64,000 nucleotides of DNA from NCBI RefSeq assembly GCF_014358075.1, contig NZ_JACONT010000004.1, forward strand, positions 1 to 64,000, given 5' to 3'. Made by a program: the position numbers and the translations under genes. Positions within the stretch are counted from its first letter, which is position 1. Every line of letters starts with the position of its first letter. Below, piece after piece: positions 46,727 to 56,079 of this stretch. Source of the stretch: Sphingomonas albertensis. Lineage in GTDB: Bacteria; Pseudomonadota; Alphaproteobacteria; Sphingomonadales; Sphingomonadaceae. Below the pieces are notes generated by a model. It did not search any database. It was not told where the DNA came from and worked only from the letters and a program-made list of their open reading frames with translations.

Positions 46727-47356
46727 ATGTTCAATACCCGCCCCGCGGTGATCGCGACGATCGCCGCCCTATCGGTCGCTGCCGTACCGGCGCCGATCGC
46801 CGCACAGGCCACCGGCGACCTCGCGGCCGTGCAGAAGTCTCTTCAAGCCATGGAGACGATGACCGCCGATTTTTCGCAAGCGGATCGTAATGGCAAAGTG
46901 CTGACTGGCGTGCTGACGCTGAAAAAGCCCGGCAAAATCCGGTTCCAGTATCAAAAAGGCGTGCCGATCCTGATCGTCGCGGAGGGCGGCGCGCTGACTT
47001 TCATCGATTATTCGGTGAAGCAGGTGCAGCGCTGGCCGATCAAGAACTCGCCGCTGGTCGTATTTCTCGATCCGACGCGCGACATCACGCGGTATGCGAA
47101 ACTCGTTCCTGGGTATGATCCGCGGATTGTATCGGTGGACGTAAACGATCCAAAACACCCCGAAACTGGAAAAATAACGCTGGTTTTCGTGCGCAACGCT
47201 AGCGCGCCAGGTGGTCTAATGTTGCAGGGCTGGGTCGCGCTAGACAGCCAGAACAATCGCACGACCGTACGGCTGACCAACCAGAAATTCGGCGTCCCGG
47301 TCAGCGACAACACCTTCCGCTGGAACGATCCACGGCGGACGGCTGGAAGAAAGTAA
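46727..47356 (+). CDS. lolA: LolA-family outer-membrane lipoprotein carrier
   Basis: The 209-residue product is a periplasmic protein that should carry lipoproteins from LolCDE to the outer membrane. A signal peptide ends near PAPIAAQA (about residue 25). METMTADFSQADRNGKVLTG and KKPGKIRFQYQKG are the family's first half, and LTNQKFGVPVSDNTFRWNDP is the conserved C-terminus. ATG 46727 has AAGGAG 6 bp upstream, which excludes the earlier in-frame ATG at 46664. A hairpin follows at 47497. Sphingomonads may have more than one LolA-like protein. Confidence 0.88.
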   Translation: MFNTRPAVIATIAALSVAAVPAPIAAQATGDLAAVQKSLQAMETMTADFSQADRNGKVLTGVLTLKKPGKIRFQYQKGVPILIVAEGGALTFIDYSVKQVQRWPIKNSPLVVFLDPTRDITRYAKLVPGYDPRIVSVDVNDPKHPETGKITLVFVRNASAPGGLMLQGWVALDSQNNRTTVRLTNQKFGVPVSDNTFRWNDPRRTAGRK

Positions 47357-47673
47357 CATAACTTTCGCGTCATTCATGCAAGCGACAGGTTGCGGCCCCT
47401 AGAGAGTGGCTCGCGGATGTGGGGCATTCGGGATTTTTCCCCCTGTTGCCCGGATGGTTTCTCCACAGTCTGCCTGCGTGACGAACGCTGAGTCGGCCCT
47501 CGCTCCATGCCCCCGGAGCGAGGGTCATTCTCGTTAGAGCGGCACCCAAAAAGCGATCCGCAAGACTCGCTCAATCGCGGCGGACGAGCACGCGCGTTCG
47601 GCCGGCACCCGCCGTGTCATCTCCCGCCCTTCCGGTGGGAGAACCATCGCACCGCGTGCGTCACCGACGCCCC
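47357..47673. other. Convergent intergenic region between lolA and the 81-residue gene
   Basis: This 317-bp gap lies between two converging genes. It holds one hairpin (47497-47524). Apart from that I see no gene, repeat or promoter. Confidence 0.5.
47497..47524 (+). terminator. Hairpin downstream of lolA, probable terminator
   Basis: CCCTCGCTCC pairs exactly with GGAGCGAGGG across an 8-base loop. The following bases on the plus strand are only moderately T-rich, so termination is likely but may be weak. It could serve both converging transcripts. Confidence 0.6.
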
Positions 47674-47919
47674 TCAGTATTTTCCCGACGACCCCATCTG
47701 CGCGCGGATCATCCGGGCCTGGAACTTCACCCGCTGCCAGAACGTCGCGTCGTCCAGCCGCCATTGCCGGATCGCCTGGGTCGCCAGCGTCTCGATCAGC
47801 GCCTCGCTGGTCGCCGGGTCCTGCGCCGCGAATGCCCGCGCGAGATCCTCGACGCACGAACCGTGATCGGTAAAGTCCCGCCGCAGCGGCATGGGGGTGG
47901 GCTGGGTCGGCATCGGCAT
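47674..47919 (-). CDS. Small protein of 81 residues at the end of the DUF11 locus
   Basis: The product has no signal peptide or membrane segment. A Pro/Met-rich start (MPMPTQPTPMPLRRDF) leads into a helical, charged region (CVEDLARAFAAQDPATSEAL, QWRLDDATFWQRVKFQARMI). The ATG has AGGGAGAG upstream at good spacing. It begins 18 bp after the stop of the 1683-residue gene and is probably co-transcribed with it. I do not recognise a family. A cytoplasmic role is suggested by the lack of an export signal. Confidence 0.7.
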   Translation of the reverse strand: MPMPTQPTPMPLRRDFTDHGSCVEDLARAFAAQDPATSEALIETLATQAIRQWRLDDATFWQRVKFQARMIRAQMGSSGKY

Positions 47920-47937
47920 GTGTCTCTCTCCCTGTGA

Positions 47938-50900
47938 TTATCGGCGTCCACCGAACAGCGCGCGCGTCGCGCCACCCAGAGCAGGACCGAGCGTGGTCTG
48001 GTCGAACTTCAGCCGCATCGTGACGTACGGCCCCTGCCGCGTGTAGCGGTCGTCTTCGAAATCACGGTCGCGGTAGCCGGACATGTTGTAGCCCGCGCTG
48101 ATCCACGTATTCTGCGCAGGGGACACGCCGACCGACGGCCCGCCGCTCCACGACCAGGCGCCGCGCGACCAGGCATGTTGGACCGATCCGCTCACGCCGA
48201 TATCGAACCGCGTGCCGACATCCTGACGCAGTTCGAAACCGGTGACATCGATATATCCGTCGTAGGTGTCGTCGGCGAACCGCCCGGCGACGTATTTCGC
48301 GCCGTAATACAGCGTCGCTTCGGTCCCGTGCCCGAGCCCTTCGGGACCGGTGCGATAGTTCACGGCGAGGTTGTTGATGATCCGCGACGTCACCTGATCG
48401 CCGCTGCCATAGGCGGGCACGCCCAGCGCGTTGGAATCGGTGAAGCCCGCATCCGCGCTCTCGTGCCGCAGTTCGAGCCGTTCGAGCACCGACCAGCGGC
48501 TGTCGAGCGGGCGGAAGGCGAGCGCGACGTCGGCGGTGGCATAGGTCGCGACCGCGCCGCTCCGGTCCTTGATCGTGTACGCCTTGATGCCCGACGCCAG
48601 CGTCTTGCCCTGCCCGAGCGTGCGCAGGAAGTTGGTGGTGATCCCCCAGCGATCGCCGCTGTCGGCATTGCGATATTCGAGCCGCCCGTTCACCGACCAC
48701 AGGGCCTGACGATAGGTCGCGCCGAGCGTGGCGGCGGCGTAATCGCCGTTGATCTGGTCCTGCCCGACATAGCCGCCCGAGGTGACCGGCTGGAACGCGT
48801 TCACCACCGCGCCCTCGGGAATCTCCCCCTTCAGCGTGTTGCTGGCATCCAGCGTACCGTCGATGGTCCAGTTCTTGCCGATCGGGACCGACTGGCTGAG
48901 GCCATATTGCGCATAAGTCCTTTCGCCATTCTCCCCAATCGCCTGCTGGTTGAGCGTGCTCATCAGCTTGGCGCCGGTCCAGGGCGCGACGTCGACGCCG
49001 AACTGCTTGGTATGCGCGACATAGCCGTCGCCATTGGCGATCTCGTACCCGCCGATCAGCCGGATGCCGGGCTTGATCCGGTACGACAACTGGATCTGAT
49101 GGCGGACCGGGAAGTCGACGCTGTCGCTGTCGCCGCCGGGCGCGAACTGCGTCTGGCCCGACAGTGTCACCTTGTCGCCGAACAGCGCCTGCGTCCCGCC
49201 GAGCGTCAACAGGCGGCTGTCGCGATCCTTGCCGTCGATACCACGATCGGATGCATATTGCCCGCCGACGAAGATCGTGCCGGTATCGCGCCGATATTCG
49301 AGCCGAACGTCGCCCGCGGTGCGCGTGCCGGGGTTGTCGAGCTGCTGCTGATGCCACACCACCCCCGTCACGCTGATCCGGTCGGTCAACCGCAGCCGGC
49401 CATCGAGCCCCAACTTGCGCGTGCCCGCCTCGACCAAATTCTGCTGGCCGACCCCGAACGCGGTATCCTGCTGGCGCACATAGGCGAGCAGATCGAGCTT
49501 CTTCCCGTGGTGATCGGCCTCGGCCAGATAGGCGAGCCCCCGCCCCAGCCCGCCGCGGCCCCCCTTGGCGATCTCGCCGCGCAGTTCGGTGGTGGCGTTC
49601 ACGCGTGCCTTGATATCCGCGCCGACGACGGTGGCCTTGCCGACCGTTTCGTCGCGGATGACCGCGGCCCCGATCTCGACCCGGCCGTTCGCCAGCTTGG
49701 TCGCGACGCGTGCGGCGGCGGCCAGCTTGGCGGATCGGCCGCTCTCGACCTCGTAATCGGCGACGATGAAATTGGGGTTCAGGTTGCTGTCGCGGCTCAG
49801 AATCGGCTGGCGGAAGCGCACCGTGCCCATCGACGTGTCGATGTCGTAATCGATGTGCCGCGTCAGCTGGGTGGTCGCAATGATCAGCTCGGACCGGAAC
49901 CGATCGCGCGTTTCCAGCCGGAGCTTGTCGCTGTTCGGCACTATGTTGCGCCCCGACAGCCGGTACGGACCGCTAAGGCCGTTGCCCTGGATTTCGTCGC
50001 GCGAATACAGCGTGTCGGTATGCGCGGCGAACCCCGTCGCGCGGATCTGCTTGCCTTCGTAGGCGGTCTTGATGCCGTTGAGCGTGCGGTTATAGCGGGT
50101 CAGCTGGGTGTCGGTGAAGCCGGTCTCGAAATCGCCGAACAGCGCATAGAATTCGCGACGCTCGAGCCGCAGATACAGTTTCCGCCGGGTCGCCGCGTCA
50201 TAGCCCTGGCGCGCGCCGTCGCCATAGACGGTGTAATAGCGATCGGGATCGATCGTGCCGAGCAGACCGCGGTCAGGATCGTATTTGCGGTCGCTGTCAT
50301 AGGCGATCGTCGCCAGCCACGAGCCCTTGACGCGACCCTTCGCGTAAAAGGCGAGCTGGCCGTCGGTGACGACGCTGTTGCGCTCCGACTTGGGCAGCCC
50401 CGATTGGCGCTTGCTGAGCATGTCGTAGCCGAGCGAGCCCGCGCCGAAGCCGACCACGACCCAGTCCTTGGCGGACGCCGCGAGCCAGGCGCGGATCTCG
50501 TTGGCGTGGACCACCTTGTCCTCGGTCAGCGAGACGGCGACGCGGACCGCACCTGCCTGCGTGGTCGGCTGGAGCGCGATGAAGGCGAGCCCGTCGTCGC
50601 CGACCACCTGCGCGGTGGTGGACGAGCGTTCGCGGCCGGCGAGCTGGCGAGCCTGTTCGAGTTCGGCCTCGACCGCGGCGGCATAGGGCTGGTCGACCTT
50701 GAACGGCACGAGCGTGCCGGCGCGAACCGGACGGCCGGTCTTGTCGGTCACGCGCACCGCGATCAGCGGTCGGGTGAGGCCATCGGCGACCAGCCGGCTG
50801 CTCGCCGCGTCGAACACCGCGCGGACGCCCGCACCCGAGTAATACACGACCCGATCGAGCGTCTTCACGACGCTGCCGTCGGCGGCGAGCACCCGCGCCT

Positions 50901-52989
50901 GGAGCCGGTTGTCGCCGTCGATCAGGGGGATGCCGGTCCAGCGCGACACCGCGACATCGGTACCGTCGCGCTGGTCGGTGCCGTCGAACGCGAGCGGTTC
51001 GACCTGCTTGCCGTTGATCGTGAGCGCGATGCGCTGGCCGGGCGCGTGCTTGACCACCGCGCGGACGATCGGCGCGCGCGGGTTGTGGTCGGCGCTCGGG
51101 AACAGCCAGTCGATGCCGGCCACCTGTTCGCCCGCCAGCCAGTCGCGACTGCCTGCCGCGATGGCGGCATCCACGACCGCGACGGGCAGGCCGGCGTCCG
51201 CAGCCTTGGCCTTGCCGGTCGGCTTCAGCTGGAAATCGACGCGCTTCAGCAGGCCGCCATCACCCTCGACGAACCGCGAGATCGCACTGTTCGCCTGGCG
51301 CGTGTCGATGTCGCAAGCGACCGGCCCATGCGTCGCGGGGATGCTCGACGTGTCGATCTGAACGACGTGACGCCCGGCGCGGACGCCCTCGAAATGGTAC
51401 AGCCCGTCGCGATCGGTGGCGACGAACGTGCCGTCCTCCATCAACAGGAGGATCCCGGCCACGCCCTTGCGCTTGTCGACCGGATCGCCGCAATTCCCCT
51501 CGGTCACGCGGCCGATGATCGTCATCGCGTCGGTGAACAACAGGGGGCGCAGGCGAACCGACGCCGCCGCCTCGTTGCTGGTGACGGTCCCCTGCCCGAC
51601 GACGCGCGCGCGGTTGAGCGCTTCGCCGGCGGGTGCGCCGGGGGCGATGCTGACGACGTATTTCAGTTCAGTCGAGGCACCGGCCGCCAGCACCGGAATG
51701 ACGAAGTCGAGCGTGCGGCCATCGGACGACACGGTCGGCTCGTCCCCGCCGCGCGCAGAATTGCGCTCGTAGCGCAGTCCCTTGGGTAGCGTATCGGCGA
51801 CGTGGAGCCCGCGCGCCGGGACGGCATCGCGGTTGGTGATCCGCAGCAGATACTGGACGAAATCGCCCGGCGACGCCTCGCGCACGGACGCGATCTTGGT
51901 CAGCAACAGCGTCCCCGCCCCGGGGCTGTCGAGTGGGATGTCGGCCGAGAACGGTTCGGGCGTCGACAGCGTCAGCGATCCGCCAAAGCTCGTGTCGTTG
52001 AGGATGAACGGCCTGCCCTGCGGGTCCTTCAACTGCGCCAGCGTCGCGCGATCGACGGTCGAGGGCGCGGTGTAGGTGCCGGGCGGCGCGACCTTCAGCA
52101 AATAGCGCCCCGGTGCGGTCAGCGGGAAGCGGTATCGTCCGGTCTCGCCCGGATACACGCGGCCGCTGGCGTCGGTGACCGCTTCGCCGGTGATCACGGT
52201 GGAGGGATAGCGGCTGACCCCGTCGTCGCCGAACACGGTGGCGGGCTGGCCGGTCTCGTCGACCAGCGACACGGTGGTCCCGTCGATCAGCGCGCCGGTC
52301 CGCGAATCGAACGTGTAGCCGGCCGGGTCGATCAGCAGCGACGCCATCGAGGCGAGGCTGTAGCCGTCCTCGGCAAAGCTCAGCATGATCGCCGCGCCGC
52401 GCTGGTTGCGGATATCGCAGGCCGCGAGCTCGGGATGCTTGCCGGTCGCGACCGCGGGAATGCCGCCGGCGAAGATGCCGCTGGCGACCGCCGTCTCGGT
52501 CAGCGTCAGCGTGGTCCGGATGGTGCCGACCTCGACCGCGATGATCGCGGTTTCGCGCATTTCGGGATCGCGGTTGCCGGCCTGGTTGTCGAGCACCAGG
52601 ATCATGTCCGCATAGATGTCGACGGTCGCGATCGGGGACGACGCGGCATAGGTCGCGGCGTCGATCGGCGCCGGCGTGAAGAGAAGGGTCGGCGCGGTCT
52701 GGCACTTGGCGCCGGTCATCGCGTAATTGGGTGGCGGCAGCCGAAACGTGAGCGTCGTCGGACGCTTGGCCCGGTTCACGTCGAGCGCGACCGTATTGGA
52801 CGGCACGATGCGCGATCCGGCCGCGCTGGTCGCATCGTCGAACGAGAGCGTCGCGGTATTCTCGATCCGCGTCTGGGCACCGGCCTGGACACCAGTCTGC
52901 GCCGCGGCCGGAAGGCAGCCGAGCGCGAGCCCGTACAGGATCGTCAGGAGCAGAGCGCAGAGGCGCAGAAGACGGTGGGCGCTGGGCAT
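47938..52989 (-). CDS. Large DUF11 / invasin-like / outer-membrane barrel fusion protein
   Basis: The 1683-residue product has a signal peptide (about 1-30). Residues 38-72 hold an ENTATLSF...SNTVALDV module shared with the two DUF11-like neighbours. A DUF11 domain spans about 364-475 (SPGDFVQYLLRITNRDAVPA). Residues 488-552 resemble a carboxypeptidase regulatory or SdrD-type domain (FVATDRDGLYHFEGVRAGRH). An invasin-like Ig region covers about 720-825 (PLIAVRVTDKTGRPVRAGTL). From about 842 alternating strands such as YYTVYGDGARQGYDAATRRK indicate an outer-membrane barrel. The protein does not end in Phe. AGAGGA precedes the ATG. It may anchor or export the secreted neighbours; this is inference. 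Confidence 0.75.
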   Translation of the reverse strand: MPSAHRLLRLCALLLTILYGLALGCLPAAAQTGVQAGAQTRIENTATLSFDDATSAAGSRIVPSNTVALDVNRAKRPTTLTFRLPPPNYAMTGAKCQTAPTLLFTPAPIDAATYAASSPIATVDIYADMILVLDNQAGNRDPEMRETAIIAVEVGTIRTTLTLTETAVASGIFAGGIPAVATGKHPELAACDIRNQRGAAIMLSFAEDGYSLASMASLLIDPAGYTFDSRTGALIDGTTVSLVDETGQPATVFGDDGVSRYPSTVITGEAVTDASGRVYPGETGRYRFPLTAPGRYLLKVAPPGTYTAPSTVDRATLAQLKDPQGRPFILNDTSFGGSLTLSTPEPFSADIPLDSPGAGTLLLTKIASVREASPGDFVQYLLRITNRDAVPARGLHVADTLPKGLRYERNSARGGDEPTVSSDGRTLDFVIPVLAAGASTELKYVVSIAPGAPAGEALNRARVVGQGTVTSNEAAASVRLRPLLFTDAMTIIGRVTEGNCGDPVDKRKGVAGILLLMEDGTFVATDRDGLYHFEGVRAGRHVVQIDTSSIPATHGPVACDIDTRQANSAISRFVEGDGGLLKRVDFQLKPTGKAKAADAGLPVAVVDAAIAAGSRDWLAGEQVAGIDWLFPSADHNPRAPIVRAVVKHAPGQRIALTINGKQVEPLAFDGTDQRDGTDVAVSRWTGIPLIDGDNRLQARVLAADGSVVKTLDRVVYYSGAGVRAVFDAASSRLVADGLTRPLIAVRVTDKTGRPVRAGTLVPFKVDQPYAAAVEAELEQARQLAGRERSSTTAQVVGDDGLAFIALQPTTQAGAVRVAVSLTEDKVVHANEIRAWLAASAKDWVVVGFGAGSLGYDMLSKRQSGLPKSERNSVVTDGQLAFYAKGRVKGSWLATIAYDSDRKYDPDRGLLGTIDPDRYYTVYGDGARQGYDAATRRKLYLRLERREFYALFGDFETGFTDTQLTRYNRTLNGIKTAYEGKQIRATGFAAHTDTLYSRDEIQGNGLSGPYRLSGRNIVPNSDKLRLETRDRFRSELIIATTQLTRHIDYDIDTSMGTVRFRQPILSRDSNLNPNFIVADYEVESGRSAKLAAAARVATKLANGRVEIGAAVIRDETVGKATVVGADIKARVNATTELRGEIAKGGRGGLGRGLAYLAEADHHGKKLDLLAYVRQQDTAFGVGQQNLVEAGTRKLGLDGRLRLTDRISVTGVVWHQQQLDNPGTRTAGDVRLEYRRDTGTIFVGGQYASDRGIDGKDRDSRLLTLGGTQALFGDKVTLSGQTQFAPGGDSDSVDFPVRHQIQLSYRIKPGIRLIGGYEIANGDGYVAHTKQFGVDVAPWTGAKLMSTLNQQAIGENGERTYAQYGLSQSVPIGKNWTIDGTLDASNTLKGEIPEGAVVNAFQPVTSGGYVGQDQINGDYAAATLGATYRQALWSVNGRLEYRNADSGDRWGITTNFLRTLGQGKTLASGIKAYTIKDRSGAVATYATADVALAFRPLDSRWSVLERLELRHESADAGFTDSNALGVPAYGSGDQVTSRIINNLAVNYRTGPEGLGHGTEATLYYGAKYVAGRFADDTYDGYIDVTGFELRQDVGTRFDIGVSGSVQHAWSRGAWSWSGGPSVGVSPAQNTWISAGYNMSGYRDRDFEDDRYTRQGPYVTMRLKFDQTTLGPALGGATRALFGGRR

Positions 52990-53061
52990 GAAGGGTCCTC
53001 TCCCGGCACGCGTCGCTGCGCGTGCCGAGATCGGTCGTTCCTTGTTCGCGAGGAGCGGGGG

Positions 53062-54192
53062 TTAGTTGATCGTCACGCGGAAGCTTGCTGCGACCGCGGT
53101 CCCGCCGAGCAGCGTCGGGATCGTCGCCGTCACCCGCCTCGCGGTCGAATCATACCCGCCGGTGAAGGTCGTGCCGGCGATCGGCGTGCCGTCGTCGTTG
53201 GCGACGAAGCCCGCCACGGTGCAGATCGGCTGGACACCGGGCACGCCGATCACGATCGAGCCTGGCTGATAGGTGGTGTTCGCCGGGACGAGGTCGGTCA
53301 GGTTGACGTTGTTCGCAGGCGTCAGCAGCGTCCCGTTGGACACCGTCAGGCAGTATTGGACGACCGCGCCGGGAATCGCCTTGGGCGCGACGAGTCCACT
53401 CACCGGGTCGGAAACCACGATCTGGGTCTTGTCGACCCTGAGCGCGACGTCGCGCGTCGTGATTTCATACGCGAGCGAGGCACGCCCCTGCCCGTTATTG
53501 GCGATATCGGGGCCCAGCCCGTCCGAATCATTGTCGGCAAAGACCACGTCGACCACCGCATCGTCGTTGAGCGCAACGCTCGGTGCCAGCGGTGCGCCCT
53601 GCACGGTGGCACTACCCCCGGCCGCGACCTGTGCGATCAGGGTTATGCCGGCGAGCGAGGCGGACTGGACGTTGGGAACGTCGCCGACGATGAACACGAC
53701 GGCCGACTGATCGGCGGCGAGTTCGTCGATGTAGGTCCCGATATCGACGCCCGGATCATAGGTGCCGTTGGTGTTCGAATCGACGAACACCTTGACGTTG
53801 GTCACGTCGAAATTGTCGCCGGCAAACAGGTTCTGGATCGGCAACTGGCTTGCCGTCAGGACGAAATCCTGGGTGCCGTTGGTGTTGTTGGTCACCCTGA
53901 ACGTCGTCACCGCCGCCGTCTGGCCGATCGCGACCTCGGTATTGGCGGGCTGGTTGGTGGTGACGGTCAGGTTGACCTTGCGATCGACCACGAAGCTGAC
54001 CGCGTTCGACGCCACCGATTGCTGGACGCCGTTGACCGAATAGCTGGCCTGCGCGGTGTTGGTGACGGTCGTGCCGGCAGCCGTACCTGCCGGCCCCGGT
54101 GCCTGCGCGCTCGCCGTCTCCGCCGCGATGCCGATCGACACGACCGCAGCCGTACCGGCCATCAGCGTGCGAATTACCCCTTTTACGTTCAT
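53062..54192 (-). CDS. Secreted DUF11-like surface protein
   Basis: The 376-residue product begins with a signal peptide ending near ETASAQAP (about residue 31). The N-terminal module has GTTVTNTAQASYSVNG and SNAVSFVVDRKVNLTV. A region with EF-hand-like Asp/Asn repeats (VDSNTNGTYDPGVD, DNDSDGLGPD) may bind calcium. The C-terminal DUF11-like domain (PGAVVQYCLTVSN, VNLTDLVPANTTYQPGS) carries two cysteines that could form a disulfide. It lies 72 bp upstream of the large barrel gene on the same strand. A structural or adhesive role is inferred. Confidence 0.72.
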   Translation of the reverse strand: MNVKGVIRTLMAGTAAVVSIGIAAETASAQAPGPAGTAAGTTVTNTAQASYSVNGVQQSVASNAVSFVVDRKVNLTVTTNQPANTEVAIGQTAAVTTFRVTNNTNGTQDFVLTASQLPIQNLFAGDNFDVTNVKVFVDSNTNGTYDPGVDIGTYIDELAADQSAVVFIVGDVPNVQSASLAGITLIAQVAAGGSATVQGAPLAPSVALNDDAVVDVVFADNDSDGLGPDIANNGQGRASLAYEITTRDVALRVDKTQIVVSDPVSGLVAPKAIPGAVVQYCLTVSNGTLLTPANNVNLTDLVPANTTYQPGSIVIGVPGVQPICTVAGFVANDDGTPIAGTTFTGGYDSTARRVTATIPTLLGGTAVAASFRVTIN

Positions 54193-54238
54193 GTCGAAAT
54201 CTACCTTTTATGTGTTTGCAGTGAGGAGGAATGCCGGG

Positions 54239-54712
54239 TCATTTGAGCACGGCCTGGAACGCGAATTGACCTTGCGAACCGGCCGCCAACGGGCTTGCGA
54301 GGCGCCACCGGACGCTGGTGACATCGTTGGGGCCCGCCGCGCGGGTGCTGCCGTCGAGGCTGCGGACGCGCAGCGTGGCGAGCGAACCGAAGGTCTTGCC
54401 GTCGACCGACACGTCGGGCGCGGGCGACCCCGGATTGGCGGAGCGATAGGCGATCTGGCGCGGCAACGGGTTGTCGAGCACCACGTTGGCGAGCGGCTGG
54501 GCCCCGGTGTTGCGATATCTGAGGACGAAGATGACCTTGTCGCCCGGCGTCACCTTCGACGGTTTCACCAGCGCGATCCGCGTGGTGCCGTCGGCGGCGG
54601 CGGTGCGGCTTTCGACCAGGATGCTGCTGGTGACCTGCAACGGCCCTGCGGCCGCGGAGGCGACTGCAGCGGTGGCCGCCAGAACGGCGGCAATCATCGG
54701 ACGCGTGATCAT
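54239..54712 (-). CDS. Secreted single-domain DUF11-like protein
   Basis: The 157-residue product has a signal peptide ending near AVASAAAGP (about residue 23) and one DUF11-like Ig-fold domain (VTPGDKVIFVLRYRNTGAQP, LANVVLDNPLPRQIAYRSAN). The ATG at 54712 is chosen because GAGGAG lies 7 bp upstream. An earlier ATG at 54727 touches the stop of the preceding gene and would spoil the signal peptide. The gene is 11 bp from that stop, so the two are coupled. It could be a subunit of a surface fibre. Confidence 0.75.
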   Translation of the reverse strand: MITRPMIAAVLAATAAVASAAAGPLQVTSSILVESRTAAADGTTRIALVKPSKVTPGDKVIFVLRYRNTGAQPLANVVLDNPLPRQIAYRSANPGSPAPDVSVDGKTFGSLATLRVRSLDGSTRAAGPNDVTSVRWRLASPLAAGSQGQFAFQAVLK

Positions 54713-54723
54713 GGATATGCTCC

Positions 54724-55836
54724 TCATTGGATCTTGGCTTTGAACTGGACGGTGTGGACGGACGCGGCGACGACCTGCCCGAGCGCGACGGCGATGCCCG
54801 GACCCGGCGCGCCGCCAGTCTGGGCGCCTCCGGTCTGGGCGGTGCCGGTCGCGTCGAAGCGGCCTGCATCGCCGTCGGCGGCATCGCTCAGCGGCGCGCC
54901 GTCGAGCGTCAGGCTGCCCGGGACGAAGACGGTGCCGGCAGGGATCGGATCGGCGATCCGCGCGCCGGTGACGGCGGCGGTGAAGCGCGCCTCGAGCGTG
55001 TAGGTGATGACCGAATCGCGGACCGCGTTCTGCGATCCGTCGGCAGCCCGCACCGACTGGCTCTTGAAAAGGGAGGGACCGACTGGACCGGTGCTCAGCG
55101 GGATCGCCACGCTCGCGCTGGCACCGGTCACCCCGACCACGGCGTCGCTGCCGCCGTCGCCAGCCTGGGCATAGGTCGCACCCGCGGTACCCGATCCGGT
55201 CGTGGACTGCGCGGTGACGGTCAAGGTCGCGGTGACGGGTGTGGTAACGGGGTTGACCGAGGTCGCGGCCAGGATCGCCAGCAGCTTGATCGATTGCCCC
55301 GGCGCCAGCACCGGCGTCCTGCCATCGACCGGCGCCAGATCCCGCACCGGATCGTACAGCCCATCGCCATCGGCATCGATCACCAGGGTACGAAGCGTGA
55401 TCCCTGCCGACGAAACGGTCGCCACCAGCGTGAAGGTTTCATTGCCGTTGTCGAGGTTCGTCAACGTCAGCGGGATTACGGTCGGCTCGGCCCCCACCAC
55501 CACCGCATCATGATCGTCGCGAACCAGCGCCACGTCGAGGCGCTCGGCAACGACGATCGTCACCGTGTTCGAGACGGTCGATCGGGATGTGCCGTCGAGA
55601 TCGTAACGCAGGCCGGCCGTGTTGACGATCGACGTACCCGCTACCGTCCCGACCGCGGGACGGTCCGGAACGGCGATCGCGGTCTGGGCGAAGGCGGGAT
55701 GCGCCAGCGTCGCCGCGACCAAGCCGGTCCGCACGCTACGTGAAGCTGCCAGGACAAGCCGGTGCCGGCTATCCTTTCCCCCCTGCGCAGACGTACGATG
55801 ACCCAATGCTTGCCCCGATCTTTTTGTCGGGAACAA
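54724..55836 (-). CDS. Secreted DUF11-like protein, first gene of the surface locus
   Basis: The product of up to 370 residues has the same layout as the 376-residue neighbour. GTSIVNTAGLRYDLDG and SNTVTIVVAERLDVAL form the N-terminal module. VIDADGDGLYDPVRD is a calcium-binding-like Asp repeat. A C-terminal DUF11 domain ends PAGTVFVPGSLTLDG...VQFKAKIQ. The signal region (TGLVAATLAHPAFAQT) is clear, but the start is not. No ATG is available; the TTG at 55836 gives a long N-region and a GTG near 55734 would give a short one. It follows a 243-bp AT-rich region that probably holds the promoter. Confidence 0.7.
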   Translation of the reverse strand: MFPTKRSGQALGHRTSAQGGKDSRHRLVLAASRSVRTGLVAATLAHPAFAQTAIAVPDRPAVGTVAGTSIVNTAGLRYDLDGTSRSTVSNTVTIVVAERLDVALVRDDHDAVVVGAEPTVIPLTLTNLDNGNETFTLVATVSSAGITLRTLVIDADGDGLYDPVRDLAPVDGRTPVLAPGQSIKLLAILAATSVNPVTTPVTATLTVTAQSTTGSGTAGATYAQAGDGGSDAVVGVTGASASVAIPLSTGPVGPSLFKSQSVRAADGSQNAVRDSVITYTLEARFTAAVTGARIADPIPAGTVFVPGSLTLDGAPLSDAADGDAGRFDATGTAQTGGAQTGGAPGPGIAVALGQVVAASVHTVQFKAKIQ

Positions 55837-56079
55837 ATTGGCTCGACGCGATTAATCAAATACTACGAAATCATAATGGCATCAGTTAATGCGACATATG
55901 TTAGCCATTACAACTAGATCAAATCTAATTGTTCTCTTAGTATACTATATAAATCTTAGATATTATGTGTCGTTATGGTTTCCAATGGTCGCCATTATCT
56001 ACCATTATCGTTTTAGTCTTCGACACCCGTCGGGCGAGTAGCGCTCACATCGTACGCCGCGGCAACTCGACCGCGTCGC
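55837..56079. promoter_or_regulatory. AT-rich promoter region of the DUF11 locus
   Basis: This stretch is markedly poorer in GC than the rest of the window, with runs such as TATACTATATAAATC. CCATTA occurs at 55905, 55992 and 56002, and its complement TAATGG at 55874. The last two CCATTA copies are one helical turn apart. It should hold the promoter of the DUF11 locus and binding sites for the MarR-like protein. Confidence 0.55.
55984..55996. promoter_or_regulatory. Candidate MarR-type operator
   Basis: AATGG-N3-CCATT is a perfect inverted repeat, with a further CCATTA one turn away. It lies between the MarR-like gene and the first DUF11 gene. The regulator's identity is inferred from adjacency only. 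Confidence 0.4.

Noticed and set aside
48175..51789. Long open frame of about 1200 codons on the plus strand, antisense to the large DUF11-barrel gene
   Set aside because: Its protein is rich in Arg, Asp and Ala with no domain pattern, as expected of an antisense shadow in GC-rich DNA. The minus-strand gene has a signal peptide and recognisable domains.
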